NCBI RefSeq assembly: GCF_000495815.1
Contig: NZ_AWGE01000008.1
Span: forward strand, 247,436 to 311,435
Source of the DNA: Asticcacaulis sp. AC466
GTDB lineage: Bacteria > Pseudomonadota > Alphaproteobacteria > Caulobacterales > Caulobacteraceae
Length of the DNA stretch: 64,000 nt
Reading direction: 5' to 3'
Shown: in pieces, positions 1-8,473 of the stretch
How the letters are laid out: every line of letters starts with the position of its first letter
Numbering within the stretch: position 1 is the stretch's first letter
The notes under the pieces: model-generated
Seen by the model: only the letters and a program-made list of their open reading frames with translations
Database searches by the model: none
What the model was told of the DNA's origin: nothing
Program-made: the position numbers and the translations under genes

Positions 1-348
1 GCCGGCATGGATGCCGGCCAAAGCCAATGCGCCGATCAACAAGCCGAGGCCTGCGATGATCGCCACGTGCATGGGATAGATGCGAGCCAGGCGCGCCCAG
101 ATGAAGTCGCGGTAGCCGAAGCGCTTCGCCTTGAAGCTTTCGAGATAGACGTGGCTGAGAATAAATCCCGAAAGCACGAAGAACAGCTCAACGCCGAGGT
201 AACCTTTGGCGACGAAGTCCGGTCGCATGGGTTGCAGGTTTGGCCAGAAGTGAAAGGCGACGACCCACATGGCGGCAAAGAAGCGCAGGCTGGTGAGCGG
301 CCGCAGATCCTGCGGCCTGGCTATGGAAGTGTCATTGTGATGCGTCAT
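1..348 (-). CDS. Acyltransferase 3 family membrane protein, N-terminal part
   Basis: Reading the minus strand from the ATG at 348 gives an open frame of 116 codons that runs off the window edge, so only the N-terminus is seen. It contains the family's N-terminal signature: LRPLTSLRFFAAMWVVAFHF followed by a hydrophobic segment (LGVELFFVLSGFILSHVYL) and RLARIYPMHVAI, as in OafA/YrhL-type acyltransferase 3 proteins. These integral membrane enzymes O-acylate polysaccharides, lipids or other envelope sugars; the conserved His lies in the first membrane segment. Substrate cannot be told from this part. It lies just downstream of copD on the same strand (36-bp gap) but is not a usual cop gene. The plus-strand frame over the same bases has no recognisable protein. 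Confidence 0.82.
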   Translation of the reverse strand, partial: MTHHNDTSIARPQDLRPLTSLRFFAAMWVVAFHFWPNLQPMRPDFVAKGYLGVELFFVLSGFILSHVYLESFKAKRFGYRDFIWARLARIYPMHVAIIAGLGLLIGALALAGIHAG

Positions 349-384
349 ATCTGGCCCCTGTAGACCTTATGTAGATGTGGGATT

Positions 385-1308
385 TTAAAGAGCGATCGGT
401 GGTTCCATCATGCCCAAGGCGGCCACCAGGGCGAGGACAGAAAGGCCGGCCAATGTTTCAAGAATGAGACTGTGGCGGAGCGCGGCGATCGCGTAAGCCG
501 TGTCACCCGCTGGGATGGATTTTTCCAGAGCGGGCGTTAACCGGAACCGGTTCAGTCCGGCGAGAACCAGCATCCCTGAGAAAACCACAAGCTTAAGACT
601 AAGCAAGACGCCGTAAGGCGACTGGAAGACCTGCCCGATATGATCCAGGCCTATGAGAAAGTAGCTGTTGATCAGGCCGGAAACGACAAGCACGGCGACA
701 AGGGCAGAGCCGACGCCGGAGAAGTCCTTGAGGGCATTAAACAGTGTGGTTTGCTGTTCGAGATCCTGAGTTTTTGGCAGGCACAGCAAGGCCAGAAACG
801 CGAAGAGCGCACCCAGCCACACGCCTGCGGCAATCATGTGCGCGATATCGGCAATCAGATGAACGGCGCCGCCCGCGCCCTCGGTTGATGCGCCGTGGCC
901 GGTCCAGGCAAAACTTGCGAGCAGAACCGTCCCAAGCAGGCAGGTCGCCTGCCACAAACGGAGGGAGGGTTTTATGAGCACTACGGTCAATAGCGTCACG
1001 AAACTTAAGGCAATTCGCGCGGCGATGGCATGACCCCACTGGGTGTCAGTCAAGACAACGGACACGGACGGCATATCGAGTTTATCGAGCGAGATACCGT
1101 TCATCGTGGCGGCCTGGGCTGCCAGTGACAGCAAGGCACCTAAAAAAAGGAGCAGACTGCTGGCAACGAGAAGTGGCTTCGGCCAGCGCAATGCGCCGGC
1201 CGAAGTATTGCCGTCAGGCGGAAGAAGCATGAGATAGAACAGGGCCGCGCCGAACAGGCCGGTAGCCCCTGCGTATTGCAAAAATCTCGCGATGCTTGCC
1301 GCCCACAT
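385..1308 (-). CDS. copD: Copper resistance protein CopD (inner-membrane copper transport)
   Basis: A 307-aa polytopic inner membrane protein with about eight hydrophobic segments, matching the CopD/PcoD family in length and pattern. Conserved family features include an Arg/Trp-rich first segment, HGASTEG in a loop, HLIADIAHMIAAGVWLGAL near residue 150, and NRFRLTPAL near residue 255. CopD works with periplasmic CopC to move copper across the inner membrane. It is the last gene of a minus-strand copA-copB-copC-copD run and begins 10 bp after copC, so co-transcription from the operator at 5091 is likely. Direction of transport is debated for the family; nothing here resolves it. Confidence 0.9.
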   Translation of the reverse strand: MWAASIARFLQYAGATGLFGAALFYLMLLPPDGNTSAGALRWPKPLLVASSLLLFLGALLSLAAQAATMNGISLDKLDMPSVSVVLTDTQWGHAIAARIALSFVTLLTVVLIKPSLRLWQATCLLGTVLLASFAWTGHGASTEGAGGAVHLIADIAHMIAAGVWLGALFAFLALLCLPKTQDLEQQTTLFNALKDFSGVGSALVAVLVVSGLINSYFLIGLDHIGQVFQSPYGVLLSLKLVVFSGMLVLAGLNRFRLTPALEKSIPAGDTAYAIAALRHSLILETLAGLSVLALVAALGMMEPPIAL

Positions 1309-1318
1309 ATTGGTCTTC

Positions 1319-1684
1319 CTATTTTACGGTGAAGCTGTATTCGCCGGTTACGCGGTGACCGTCGTCGGTCGTGACCGCGTGCCAGGAGACTTTGTAAGTG
1401 CCGGCCATCAGCTTGCCTTTGACGGGTGCGGTCAGCATCATGCCGCTGGAATCCACAGCGGGCGCGACATCGACCTTCATGCCGTCAGCCATTGTGACGT
1501 CAAAGCCGGAGAGCTTCGGCGCCAACTTTTCGTTGAAGTGCAGCATGATCGATTTCGGCGACGCCACCGTCGAACTGGCCGCCGGCATGGCGCTTTGCAG
1601 CTTCGCGTGAGCGTCCGCCACATTGGCTACGAACGCTGCGGCCATCAGTGTAGCGGAAGCGAGGAACAGGTTGAGCTTTTTCAT
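1319..1684 (-). CDS. copC: Periplasmic copper-binding protein CopC
   Basis: 121 aa, with a typical signal peptide (residues 1-25, ending ADA before HAKL). After cleavage the mature protein would begin with His, the residue used for Cu(II) binding in CopC proteins. The rest is a single CopC beta-barrel domain (PKSIMLHFNEKLAPKLSGF, then GTYKVSWHAVTTDDGHRVTGEYSF), with the family's SWHAVTTDDGH motif providing Asp/His ligands. It has no long Met-rich loop, so the Cu(II) site looks intact and the Cu(I) site reduced. A strong ribosome site (AAGGAG) stands 8 bp before the ATG at 1684. It lies between copB and copD. Confidence 0.93.
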   Translation of the reverse strand: MKKLNLFLASATLMAAAFVANVADAHAKLQSAMPAASSTVASPKSIMLHFNEKLAPKLSGFDVTMADGMKVDVAPAVDSSGMMLTAPVKGKLMAGTYKVSWHAVTTDDGHRVTGEYSFTVK

Positions 1685-1711
1685 GATAGTCTCCTTGGGG
1701 TTTGGGAGGAT

Positions 1712-2464
1712 TTAGAACATCCACCGGATGCCGAAGCTGAGCCGGGTGTCCGTTGGTTTTTCGCCACGCATGCGGGCGTAATCGGCGGTCTTGCCGAATT
1801 TTTGCTGATAGGTCAGATCCACATAGGGCGCGAATTCACGGCGGATTTCGTAGCGCGTTTGCACGCCTATGCTGGCATCGGTGAGACCGGTGCCGAGACC
1901 CTCAACCGCGTCATTCCGGCTGTTTACGTTCATTTCGAAACGCGGCTTCATGATGAGGCGTTGGGTAATCAGCCATTGATTTTCGTAGCGAAGACGACCG
2001 CTTAAAGCGCCATCGTCGCGTAGAAAGAGGTGCGCTTCCGTGTCGAAGAAGTAGGGCGCCATGCCCGTCAAACCGGCAGCGAGGAAGGTATGGGCCTTGC
2101 CACCTGGGACGTCTGGCTTCAAATCCGTCCTTACCCCGACCTGGGCATCCCAATAGGTTGCGACGTGCCGGCCGTAGAGTGCCCACAGTTCGGCCTTGTC
2201 GGTCTTGCCGTCGGTGATCTCGCCTTCGCTTTTCAGCCATAGACGATTTGTGTCGCCACCCGCCCAGCCGTCGAAATCCCACGCGCCTGTATCAAGGCCG
2301 TTCTTCCTGGAAAGTTCGGTCTCCAGAGTGAACATGTGATAGATGCCAGGTTTATGCATATTGGCCATGGCGTTCAGGGCGGCGGGCTCATCGGCATATG
2401 TGGCATTGGCGATAAACCCCACACCAAACGCCATGAGAACGAGCGTTTTGAGGTTAGTGCGCAT
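1712..2464 (-). CDS. copB: Outer membrane copper resistance protein CopB
   Basis: 250 aa with a signal peptide (about residues 1-24, ending TYADEP) and a beta-barrel domain rich in alternating aromatic residues, ending in the outer-membrane C-terminus IRWMF. It shows the CopB/PcoB signatures DGWAGGDTNRLWLKSEG and YWDAQVGVRTDLKP. CopB is thought to bind or sequester copper at the outer membrane. The Met/His-rich N-terminal region seen in many longer CopB proteins is missing; only a short stretch (MANMHKPGIYHM) remains. The start codon overlaps the end of copA by 11 bp, so the two are probably translationally coupled. Confidence 0.92.
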   Translation of the reverse strand: MRTNLKTLVLMAFGVGFIANATYADEPAALNAMANMHKPGIYHMFTLETELSRKNGLDTGAWDFDGWAGGDTNRLWLKSEGEITDGKTDKAELWALYGRHVATYWDAQVGVRTDLKPDVPGGKAHTFLAAGLTGMAPYFFDTEAHLFLRDDGALSGRLRYENQWLITQRLIMKPRFEMNVNSRNDAVEGLGTGLTDASIGVQTRYEIRREFAPYVDLTYQQKFGKTADYARMRGEKPTDTRLSFGIRWMF

Positions 2465-4529
2465 GGGAAGACTCCTTGCTGCTGCTGGCGGAGGACCCGC
2501 TCATATCCATGCCGCCCATGTTCATGCCATCCATTTTCATCGGGGCGGGCTTGGATTTCGGCGCGGCTTTCTTCTTGGTGGCGGGTGCCTTCTTCTTGGC
2601 AGGGACCTTGGCCGCCGGTGTCTTGTCCATGTCCAGTCCGGACATTGCCCCCGTGGCTTTCGGTGCGGATACCGTTGGCTTGGCGTCAGGCGCGGTCATT
2701 ACCATCGGAGGAGTTGAGGGCGCAGTACCGTCTTTTTTGCCCATATCCATGGTCCCCATGTTCATTCCGCTCATGTCGTCGGATTTGGCGCCAGGTGTGG
2801 CCGGTTGGGACATATCCGTGCCCTTCATGTCACTAGGCAGACCTGGATTGGACGCCGTGCCCATGTCCATACCGGGCATGTTGCTCATGCCTTTCATATC
2901 GCCTGACTGCATCGGCATGGCTGCGGGAGGAGACGCGCCCGGCTTTTCAACGACGAGATCCGTCATCATGCCGGAGAGCATGTGGTACATCAGGTGGCAA
3001 TGAAACGCCCATGTACCTTCGGCGTCGGCGGTCAGGATGACCGACAGGGTTTGGCCAGGGGGCACAATGACCGTGTGTTTGTTCGGCAACTTGTCGAGTG
3101 ACTGGCCGTTTTCCAACTGAACGAACATGCCATGAAGGTGGATAGGGTGCGCCATCATGCTGTCGTTGATCAGGGTCAGGCGGACACGTTCGTTATATGC
3201 GACGTGGATGCCGATCGTCGGATCGAACGTCTTTCCGTTCATGGTCCAGATGTAGCGTTCCATATTGCCGTCGAGGTGTACCGCGATGTCACGTGTCGGT
3301 TCGCGAACGTCGGGCTGAGTATCGCGATAGATCAGGTCGTTGTAGCTGAGTATTTTCGTGCCTTCGGGCGCGTGGGCGTCCGCCCAGCCACTCGGTCCAT
3401 CCATGGACGACATGTCCATCTTCGGATCGTCCATCATCATCATGTTCATATTCATGTCGGACATGGTCAGGATGGCGCGCGGCCGCTGAGCAGGCACTTC
3501 CCCCTTCATGCCTTCGCGTGGCGCCAGAGTACCAAGGGCGAAGCCAGTTCGGTCGATAGGTTCGGCGGCGATGGTGTAGGCCTTGTCGTCTTGCGGCTCG
3601 ACGATGACATCGTAGGTTTCAGCGTTGCCGAAACGGAACTCGTCGACCTCGACTGGTTCAATGGGCTGGCCGTCGGCGGCGATGACCGTCATTTTCAAGC
3701 CAGGGATACGAACGTCATAGATCGTCATACTGGCGGCATTGATAAATCGCAGGCGTACCTTTTCACCGGGTTTGAAGATCCCGGTCCAGTTTTGATCAGG
3801 GCTCCTACCATTGACCATGAAAGTGTAGCCTTCGACGTCGGCCAGGTCGGTGGGCATCATATTCATCTTGCCCCACTGACCGGCCGCCTTCACCGCCTTG
3901 CCAAGGCCCATCTTGCCGACATCGGATAAGAAGTCGCCAACGGTGCGTCGATGATATTGGTAGTAGTCGGAAGAGGCTTTCAGGTGCGCCTGGATTGTCT
4001 TGGAATCCTCAAGGCTTTCGTCGGATAGAATGACGGTGTAGTCACGGTCGGACTTCACGTCCTGGGTCGCATCTTGCGATCCGGGCGCCGGGTCGATGAC
4101 GATGCCTGAAAACAGGCCGTCCTGCTCCTGACCCATGGAATGGGCATGATACCAGTAGGTGCCGGATTGTTTGATATGGAACCGGTACGTGAAAGTCTCG
4201 CCAGGGCGGATACCGTCGAAGCCATTGAAGCCCGGAACGCCGTCCTGGGAACCGGGCACCAGCATGCCATGCCAGTGGATGGAGGTATCCTCCTTCATGG
4301 TGTTGGTGACGTGGATGACAGCGTCATCGCCCTCCGTGAAGTGAAGGACGGGACCGGGTATGGTGCCGTTGACGGTGATCTTGCTGCGGGGCTTGCCCGC
4401 GACCTCGACCATCTGGCGTGCGATGGTCAGGCTATATTCTTGAATGTGAGTCGGGGTTTCGGCTTGAACCAGCGTCGGCGGTAACGCCAAAGCCAGCAAA
4501 CCGAACACCAGCGAAAGCAGGTGTTTCAT
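2454..4529 (-). CDS. copA: Multicopper oxidase CopA, periplasmic
   Basis: About 691 aa. I place the start at ATG 4529: it follows AGGA with proper spacing and opens a signal peptide (MKHLLSLVFGLLALALPPTLVQA); the upstream in-frame ATG at 4616 adds 29 residues with no signal character. All copper ligand motifs of a multicopper oxidase are present: HWHGM and YWYHAHS in the first domain, HPIHLHGMF and WAFHCHLMYHM in the last. A C-terminal region of about 150 residues is very rich in Met, with repeated MSGMNMG/GMDM motifs, then Lys/Ala/Pro, probably binding extra copper. CopA oxidises Cu(I) in the periplasm. The signal peptide looks Sec-like; no clear twin-Arg motif is seen. First structural gene after the copL-like gene. 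Confidence 0.94.
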   Translation of the reverse strand: MKHLLSLVFGLLALALPPTLVQAETPTHIQEYSLTIARQMVEVAGKPRSKITVNGTIPGPVLHFTEGDDAVIHVTNTMKEDTSIHWHGMLVPGSQDGVPGFNGFDGIRPGETFTYRFHIKQSGTYWYHAHSMGQEQDGLFSGIVIDPAPGSQDATQDVKSDRDYTVILSDESLEDSKTIQAHLKASSDYYQYHRRTVGDFLSDVGKMGLGKAVKAAGQWGKMNMMPTDLADVEGYTFMVNGRSPDQNWTGIFKPGEKVRLRFINAASMTIYDVRIPGLKMTVIAADGQPIEPVEVDEFRFGNAETYDVIVEPQDDKAYTIAAEPIDRTGFALGTLAPREGMKGEVPAQRPRAILTMSDMNMNMMMMDDPKMDMSSMDGPSGWADAHAPEGTKILSYNDLIYRDTQPDVREPTRDIAVHLDGNMERYIWTMNGKTFDPTIGIHVAYNERVRLTLINDSMMAHPIHLHGMFVQLENGQSLDKLPNKHTVIVPPGQTLSVILTADAEGTWAFHCHLMYHMLSGMMTDLVVEKPGASPPAAMPMQSGDMKGMSNMPGMDMGTASNPGLPSDMKGTDMSQPATPGAKSDDMSGMNMGTMDMGKKDGTAPSTPPMVMTAPDAKPTVSAPKATGAMSGLDMDKTPAAKVPAKKKAPATKKKAAPKSKPAPMKMDGMNMGGMDMSGSSASSSKESSHAH

Positions 4530-4637
4530 AGTATTTATCCTGGAAGAAGACACGCTTGCAGGCGTCAGATTGGCGCAAGCAAGCTTGGGAATGCCACGCG
4601 CCAAAGAGCGCGTCACAGGGCGTCTAAGATTGCAGGA

Positions 4638-5039
4638 TCAGGCTCGGGGAGGTCGTTTAAGCGTATCGGCAAGATACGAGGGCAGGGCATATGCGCTCTG
4701 CCGATCCACGACTAACTCTTCCATATGGAAAACGGCCGGGATTAAATCGGTCAGCAGCGATGGCGTGGCTGGACAATGGCTCAAAGGGCAACTGCATCCA
4801 TTCGAGCAGCAACCGCCACCCATGTGGCCGGCGGGCTTGCTCTTTGAGGGAATGTCCTTGGCAGTTTGCGCCGCCATGGCCTTGGCGCATTCCGCACTCA
4901 TGCCCGGCATTGAGACTTCAGCAGCCGGTTGCGCGTGTTGCTGCGTATTGGCTGCCATGGCCTGAGCATGCAAAGGCGAGGTAATCGTCACGAAGACGAA
5001 CACCAGTCCCATCAGCAGTCTTGTCCAAACCTTGGTCAT
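4638..5039 (-). CDS. Secreted Cys/His/Met-rich protein, CopL-like
   Basis: 133 aa with an N-terminal signal peptide (about residues 1-27). The mature part carries metal-ligand motifs: SMPGMSAECAKAM, GHMGGG and a dense CCSNGCSCPLSHC cluster. It ends in LKRPPRA, an ending I recall for CopL-type proteins that precede copAB. It lies first in the minus-strand cop operon, 108 bp before copA, right behind the CsoR-like operator at 5091-5107. CopL family members are needed for copper-induced expression of copAB in Xanthomonas; whether this one regulates or only binds copper is inference. The name rests on composition and context, not on a clear domain. Confidence 0.6.
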   Translation of the reverse strand: MTKVWTRLLMGLVFVFVTITSPLHAQAMAANTQQHAQPAAEVSMPGMSAECAKAMAAQTAKDIPSKSKPAGHMGGGCCSNGCSCPLSHCPATPSLLTDLIPAVFHMEELVVDRQSAYALPSYLADTLKRPPRA

Positions 5040-5090
5040 GAAACGCCAGATAACGCGATTATTGTTAAAATGAAATGTCTAACCCTCTAC

Positions 5091-5107
5091 ATACCCCTAT
5101 GGGGTAT
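5091..5107. promoter_or_regulatory. CsoR-type operator of the cop operon
   Basis: Perfect 17-bp palindrome ATACCCCTATGGGGTAT, 52 bp upstream of the copL-like start. It shares the pattern ATACCC-N4-GGGGTAT with the two sites upstream of csoR (7904 and 7923). CsoR repressors bind G/C-tract palindromes with TA ends, so this is the likely copper-responsive operator. Confidence 0.75.
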
Positions 5108-5154
5108 CTATTGCAAGCGCGTTTGAAGCACCGAATAATCTATCCCGCCGATAC

Positions 5155-7605
5155 TCATAGCTTCACGCTTCTGATCCGAAGGCTATTGCCGATAACCGAA
5201 ACCGAGCTGAACGCCATGGCGGCTGATGCGATAATCGGCGAAAGGAGCAGGCCAAACGCCGGATATAGGACGCCAGCGGCGATCGGCACGCCGATCAGAT
5301 TGTAGGCGAAGGCGAAGACCAGATTCTGTTTGATATTCCGCATGACGGCCCGGCTCAAGGCTCGTGCCCGTACAATGCCACCAAGATCACCTTTGATAAG
5401 GGTGATACCGGCACTTTCCATGGCGATGTCGGTTCCATTGCCCATAGCAATGCCGACGGTTGCGGCTGCCAGCGCAGGCGCATCATTAACGCCATCTCCG
5501 GCCATTGCGACTTTGCGGCCTTCCTTGATCAGGCGTTCGATGACGTCGGCCTTGCCACTAGGCAACACATCGGCCTCGACCTCGTCGATCCCTAAGTCCT
5601 TGGCGACGGCCTTCGCCGTGACCGCGTTGTCGCCGGTCAGCATGACAAGACGCAAGTTCTCGCCTTTCAACGCCTTCAGCGCCGCGACGGTCGATGCCTT
5701 GATGGGATCGGCAACGACGATAATTCCGACGGACTTACCATCGATCGAGGCATAAATGGCAGTCTGCCCCTTGTCACGATAGGGTTGGGCAAGGGCGACC
5801 AATACACCATCCTCGCTGATAAGTGAGGCATTTCCGAGCATCACTGCGGCCCCATCGATGCGTCCTGTTACGCCCTTTCCCGATGGCGCTTGGAAGTCCT
5901 TGACGGCAAAGGTAGCAACACCTTTGTCCTTTGCGCCCTTGACGATGGCGTCGGCGATAGGATGCTCACTGACCGCTTCAAGAGAGGCCGCGAGTGACAA
6001 AAGCCTGTCGGCATCGAAGCCGTCGATTGTTTTGACATCGATCAGTTTCGGCCGGCCCTCGGTAAGTGTACCCGTTTTGTCGAAGACCAGTGTATCGACC
6101 CCTTCAAACGCTTCCAGAACAGCGGCGTCACGCACAAGGACGCCTTCCTTGGCTGCCCGGCCCGTGCCCGCCATGATCGACATGGGGGTGGCAAGTCCAA
6201 GAGCACAGGGGCAGGCAATGATCAGCACGGCAATAGCATTGAGAATGGCGTAGCCGAGTTTAGGCTCTGGGCCCCAAAACATCCAGACGGCAAATGTCAC
6301 CAAAGAGACGGCGATGACGGCCGGGACAAAGTAACCCGAGACGGTATCGGCGACGCGCTGTATCGGAGCGCGAGAACGCTGGGCCTGGCCGACACGAGCG
6401 ACGATCTGTGCCAACAGGGTATCATTGCCAACGCGCGTGGCTTTCATGACAAAGCTCCCGGATTGGTTGACCGTGGCACCTGTGACCTTGTCTCCAGGCC
6501 CTTTGGTGGCGGGCATGGCTTCGCCGGTCAGCATCGATTCATCGACATGGCTTGAGCCTTCGGTAAGTTCACCGTCCGTCGGAAGCTTCTCACCGGGTCT
6601 GACGCGCAAAAGATCACCGACATGGATCTGTTCCAACGGAACGGTTTCTTCGTCTTGCCCGTTCAACCTGTGAGCGGTCGCCGGCGCCAACTTCAGCAAG
6701 GCACGGATCGCATTGCCTGTTTGCGCGCGTGCCTTCAATTCAAGAACCTGACCAACGAGCACAAGCGCGGTGATGACGGCGGCAGCCTCGAAATAGACTT
6801 CCGGCCCCATCCCCATCGGATGCGGAAATAGACCCGGCACCAGGACGGCCACAACGGAATAGGCCCAGGCGACCAGGACGCCGAGCGCAATCAGGGTGAA
6901 CATGTTCAAATGAAGCGTCTTCAGCGAGTCCCAACCGCGAACCAGGAACGGCCAGCCGCATCCCAACGCCACCGGCGTTGCCAGGATCATTTGAATCCAG
7001 AGCGATACAGTTTCAGGAACATATCGCGACAAGCCGAAGTGCGTGCCCATAGCGAGGACGGCGACGGGAATACTTAAGGCTGTCGCGATCCACAGGCGGC
7101 GCGACATGTCCTTCAACTCATGATTTTCTGGCTCGTCGAGCGTTATGACCTCGGGTTCCAACGCCATGCCGCAGATGGGGCAAGAGCCTGGACCTTCCTG
7201 GCGGATTTGTGGGTGCATGGGACACGTAAAGATAACGGTCTCGCCTGCCTTCGGCACAAGGGACTGTCCGGGCTCGGTCTTGTCATGATGGTGACAGTGT
7301 TCGTGAGCTTGAGGTGCTTGCTGATTAGCCGCAACGGTTTCCGGCGCCTTGTGACAGCACGACGCCGCAGGTGTTGTGGTTGCGGTCTGCGCGTCGCGTT
7401 CAACGGGCACGAGGGGCATATGGCATATCGGGCATGATCCCGGCCCCTCTTGCCTGACCTCGGGGTGCATAGAGCAGGTATAGGTCTTTGAACCCGCCAC
7501 AAGCTCTGTCGTCTGAGACGCCACCCCCGTGTCGGACTTAGCATTCTGGCGGCAGGACGCCTTGCCGGCTTCAGACTTGGAGCCGGTTATGTCTTCGTGC
7601 GACAT
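5155..7605 (-). CDS. Copper-translocating P1B-type ATPase
   Basis: 816 aa. The N-terminus has no classical CxxC HMA domain; instead it carries two copies of the short heavy-metal-binding motif ([20 protein letters not shown] near residue 45, [20 protein letters not shown] near residue 130) separated by a Cys/His-rich linker. Then come the P-type core: transmembrane helices, TGEAMP, the CPC ion site in [10 protein letters not shown] (about residue 465), phosphorylation motif DKTGTLTEG (about 508), SEHPIADAI, and [14 protein letters not shown] plus the HP motif fits Cu(I) export across the inner membrane. It begins 9 bp after csoR and is surely in its operon, so it should be derepressed by copper. 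Other soft metals cannot be excluded. Confidence 0.94.
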   Translation of the reverse strand: MSHEDITGSKSEAGKASCRQNAKSDTGVASQTTELVAGSKTYTCSMHPEVRQEGPGSCPICHMPLVPVERDAQTATTTPAASCCHKAPETVAANQQAPQAHEHCHHHDKTEPGQSLVPKAGETVIFTCPMHPQIRQEGPGSCPICGMALEPEVITLDEPENHELKDMSRRLWIATALSIPVAVLAMGTHFGLSRYVPETVSLWIQMILATPVALGCGWPFLVRGWDSLKTLHLNMFTLIALGVLVAWAYSVVAVLVPGLFPHPMGMGPEVYFEAAAVITALVLVGQVLELKARAQTGNAIRALLKLAPATAHRLNGQDEETVPLEQIHVGDLLRVRPGEKLPTDGELTEGSSHVDESMLTGEAMPATKGPGDKVTGATVNQSGSFVMKATRVGNDTLLAQIVARVGQAQRSRAPIQRVADTVSGYFVPAVIAVSLVTFAVWMFWGPEPKLGYAILNAIAVLIIACPCALGLATPMSIMAGTGRAAKEGVLVRDAAVLEAFEGVDTLVFDKTGTLTEGRPKLIDVKTIDGFDADRLLSLAASLEAVSEHPIADAIVKGAKDKGVATFAVKDFQAPSGKGVTGRIDGAAVMLGNASLISEDGVLVALAQPYRDKGQTAIYASIDGKSVGIIVVADPIKASTVAALKALKGENLRLVMLTGDNAVTAKAVAKDLGIDEVEADVLPSGKADVIERLIKEGRKVAMAGDGVNDAPALAAATVGIAMGNGTDIAMESAGITLIKGDLGGIVRARALSRAVMRNIKQNLVFAFAYNLIGVPIAAGVLYPAFGLLLSPIIASAAMAFSSVSVIGNSLRIRSVKL

Positions 7606-7614
7606 TGTCGCCTC

Positions 7615-7890
7615 CTATTCGTACTTCTTGAGAAGGACCATTATTTCGGTGAGTTGTTTGTCGCGCGTCGCGTCGTCACCGCAGGCGCAAGACTTGGCGA
7701 GGCAGGATTTCATGTGCGTTTCGAGGACGCTCAACTCTATGGTCTTGATGGCGCTACGCACGGCCCGAAGCTGGGTAAGAATATCGACGCAATACTGGCC
7801 TTCGCCGATCATGCGTTTGATGCCTTCAAGCTGGCCTGCGGCACGATTAAGACGCGGAAGCTGTTCAGAGTGTGATGGATGTTCCGACAT
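7615..7890 (-). CDS. csoR: CsoR-family copper-sensing repressor
   Basis: 91 aa, all-helical CsoR/RcnR fold (LPRLNRAAGQLEGIKRMIGEG start signature). The Cu(I) ligand set Cys34, His59, Cys63 is present (GQYC, ETHMKSC), which fits CsoR rather than the nickel sensor RcnR, whose key His near the N-terminus is not obvious here. Two extra Cys follow (SCAC). These proteins bind operator DNA as apo-tetramers and release it on Cu(I) binding. It is autoregulated in most systems, and two palindromes stand directly upstream (7904-7939). It is co-transcribed with the P-type ATPase. Confidence 0.92.
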   Translation of the reverse strand: MSEHPSHSEQLPRLNRAAGQLEGIKRMIGEGQYCVDILTQLRAVRSAIKTIELSVLETHMKSCLAKSCACGDDATRDKQLTEIMVLLKKYE

Positions 7891-7903
7891 TGCGACCTCA
7901 GTT

Positions 7904-7920
7904 ATACCCTATAGGGGTAT
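7904..7920. promoter_or_regulatory. CsoR-type operator 1 upstream of csoR
   Basis: 17-bp near-palindrome ATACCCTATAGGGGTAT, 14 bp upstream of the csoR start. Same ATACCC-N4-GGGGTAT pattern as at 5091. It would overlap the csoR promoter, consistent with autorepression. Confidence 0.72.
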
Positions 7921-7922
7921 AT

Positions 7923-7939
7923 ATACCCGTCAGGGGTAT
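7923..7939. promoter_or_regulatory. CsoR-type operator 2 upstream of csoR
   Basis: ATACCCGTCAGGGGTAT, starting 19 bp after the first csoR site (two helical turns apart within error), so two repressor tetramers could bind side by side. The four central bases differ among the three sites while both arms are kept, which argues that the arms are the recognised part. Confidence 0.72.
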
Positions 7940-8032
7940 ATTACAAGATCGGATCGTCAATAAACAATGTGCAAGGTTGTTTGATCGCTATTCGTCAAAC
8001 GATGCCAAATGTACCTACATAACCGGGCGATG

Positions 8033-8057
8033 GAAGGTGGCTTTTATCGCCACCTTC
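8033..8057. terminator. Hairpin after cusF
   Basis: Perfect 9-bp inverted repeat GAAGGTGGC/GCCACCTTC with a 7-base loop, 9 bp beyond the cusF stop on the minus strand. It can end the cusCBAF transcript before the csoR promoter. No long T run follows on the minus strand, so efficiency is uncertain. Confidence 0.5.
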
Positions 8058-8065
8058 GCTGTGGG

Positions 8066-8473
8066 CTACTGTGGTGTTGCCGCCGTGACTTCAGCGTCCG
8101 ATCCCTGGACCTTGACGTCGAATTTGATCTTTTCGCCGACCTTCAGACCGTCGAGCAAAGATGATGGCGTGGCTTTGAACGCCATGGTCATGGCGGGCCA
8201 GTCAACGGCTGGAATGGCGTCGTGTTGGATGGTTACGGTGCCTGCCACCTTGTCGATGGCGGTGATGACGCCTACACCACTGCCTTTTTTGGCACCGGCG
8301 TCGGTATCCATAGCCATGCCGGACATATCGGACATACCCGACATGCTGGCCATTTCGGCTGGTGCCGCCGCCGAGGTCGAGGCAGCTTCAGGCGCTGCAG
8401 GCCTGGGGCTACAGGCTGCGAGCCCGCCGGCAAATGCGAGTGTTGACAAGGTAATTGCTATTTTGGCTCTCAT
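8066..8473 (-). CDS. cusF: CusF-like periplasmic copper-binding lipoprotein
   Basis: 135 aa. The N-terminus is a lipoprotein signal (LAACS lipobox near residue 20), then a low-complexity Ala/Met-rich linker ([16 protein letters not shown]) and a CusF OB-fold domain from about residue 65: [34 protein letters not shown] region. The HDxIPxxxWPAMTM pattern supplies the His, Trp and two Met that bind Cu(I) in CusF. It hands copper to the CusCBA pump. Start codon and the cusA stop overlap as ATGA, with AAGGAG inside the end of cusA, so the pair is translationally coupled. Canonical CusF is soluble; the lipid anchor here is a variation. Confidence 0.88.
   Translation of the reverse strand: MRAKIAITLSTLAFAGGLAACSPRPAAPEAASTSAAAPAEMASMSGMSDMSGMAMDTDAGAKKGSGVGVITAIDKVAGTVTIQHDAIPAVDWPAMTMAFKATPSSLLDGLKVGEKIKFDVKVQGSDAEVTAATPQ

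Noticed and set aside
7..363. 118-codon plus-strand frame at the window start
   Set aside because: The minus strand encodes a clear acyltransferase-3 N-terminus over the same bases.
3132..3929. 265-codon plus-strand frame inside copA
   Set aside because: Antisense to the multicopper oxidase; His/Asp/Val-rich shadow composition.
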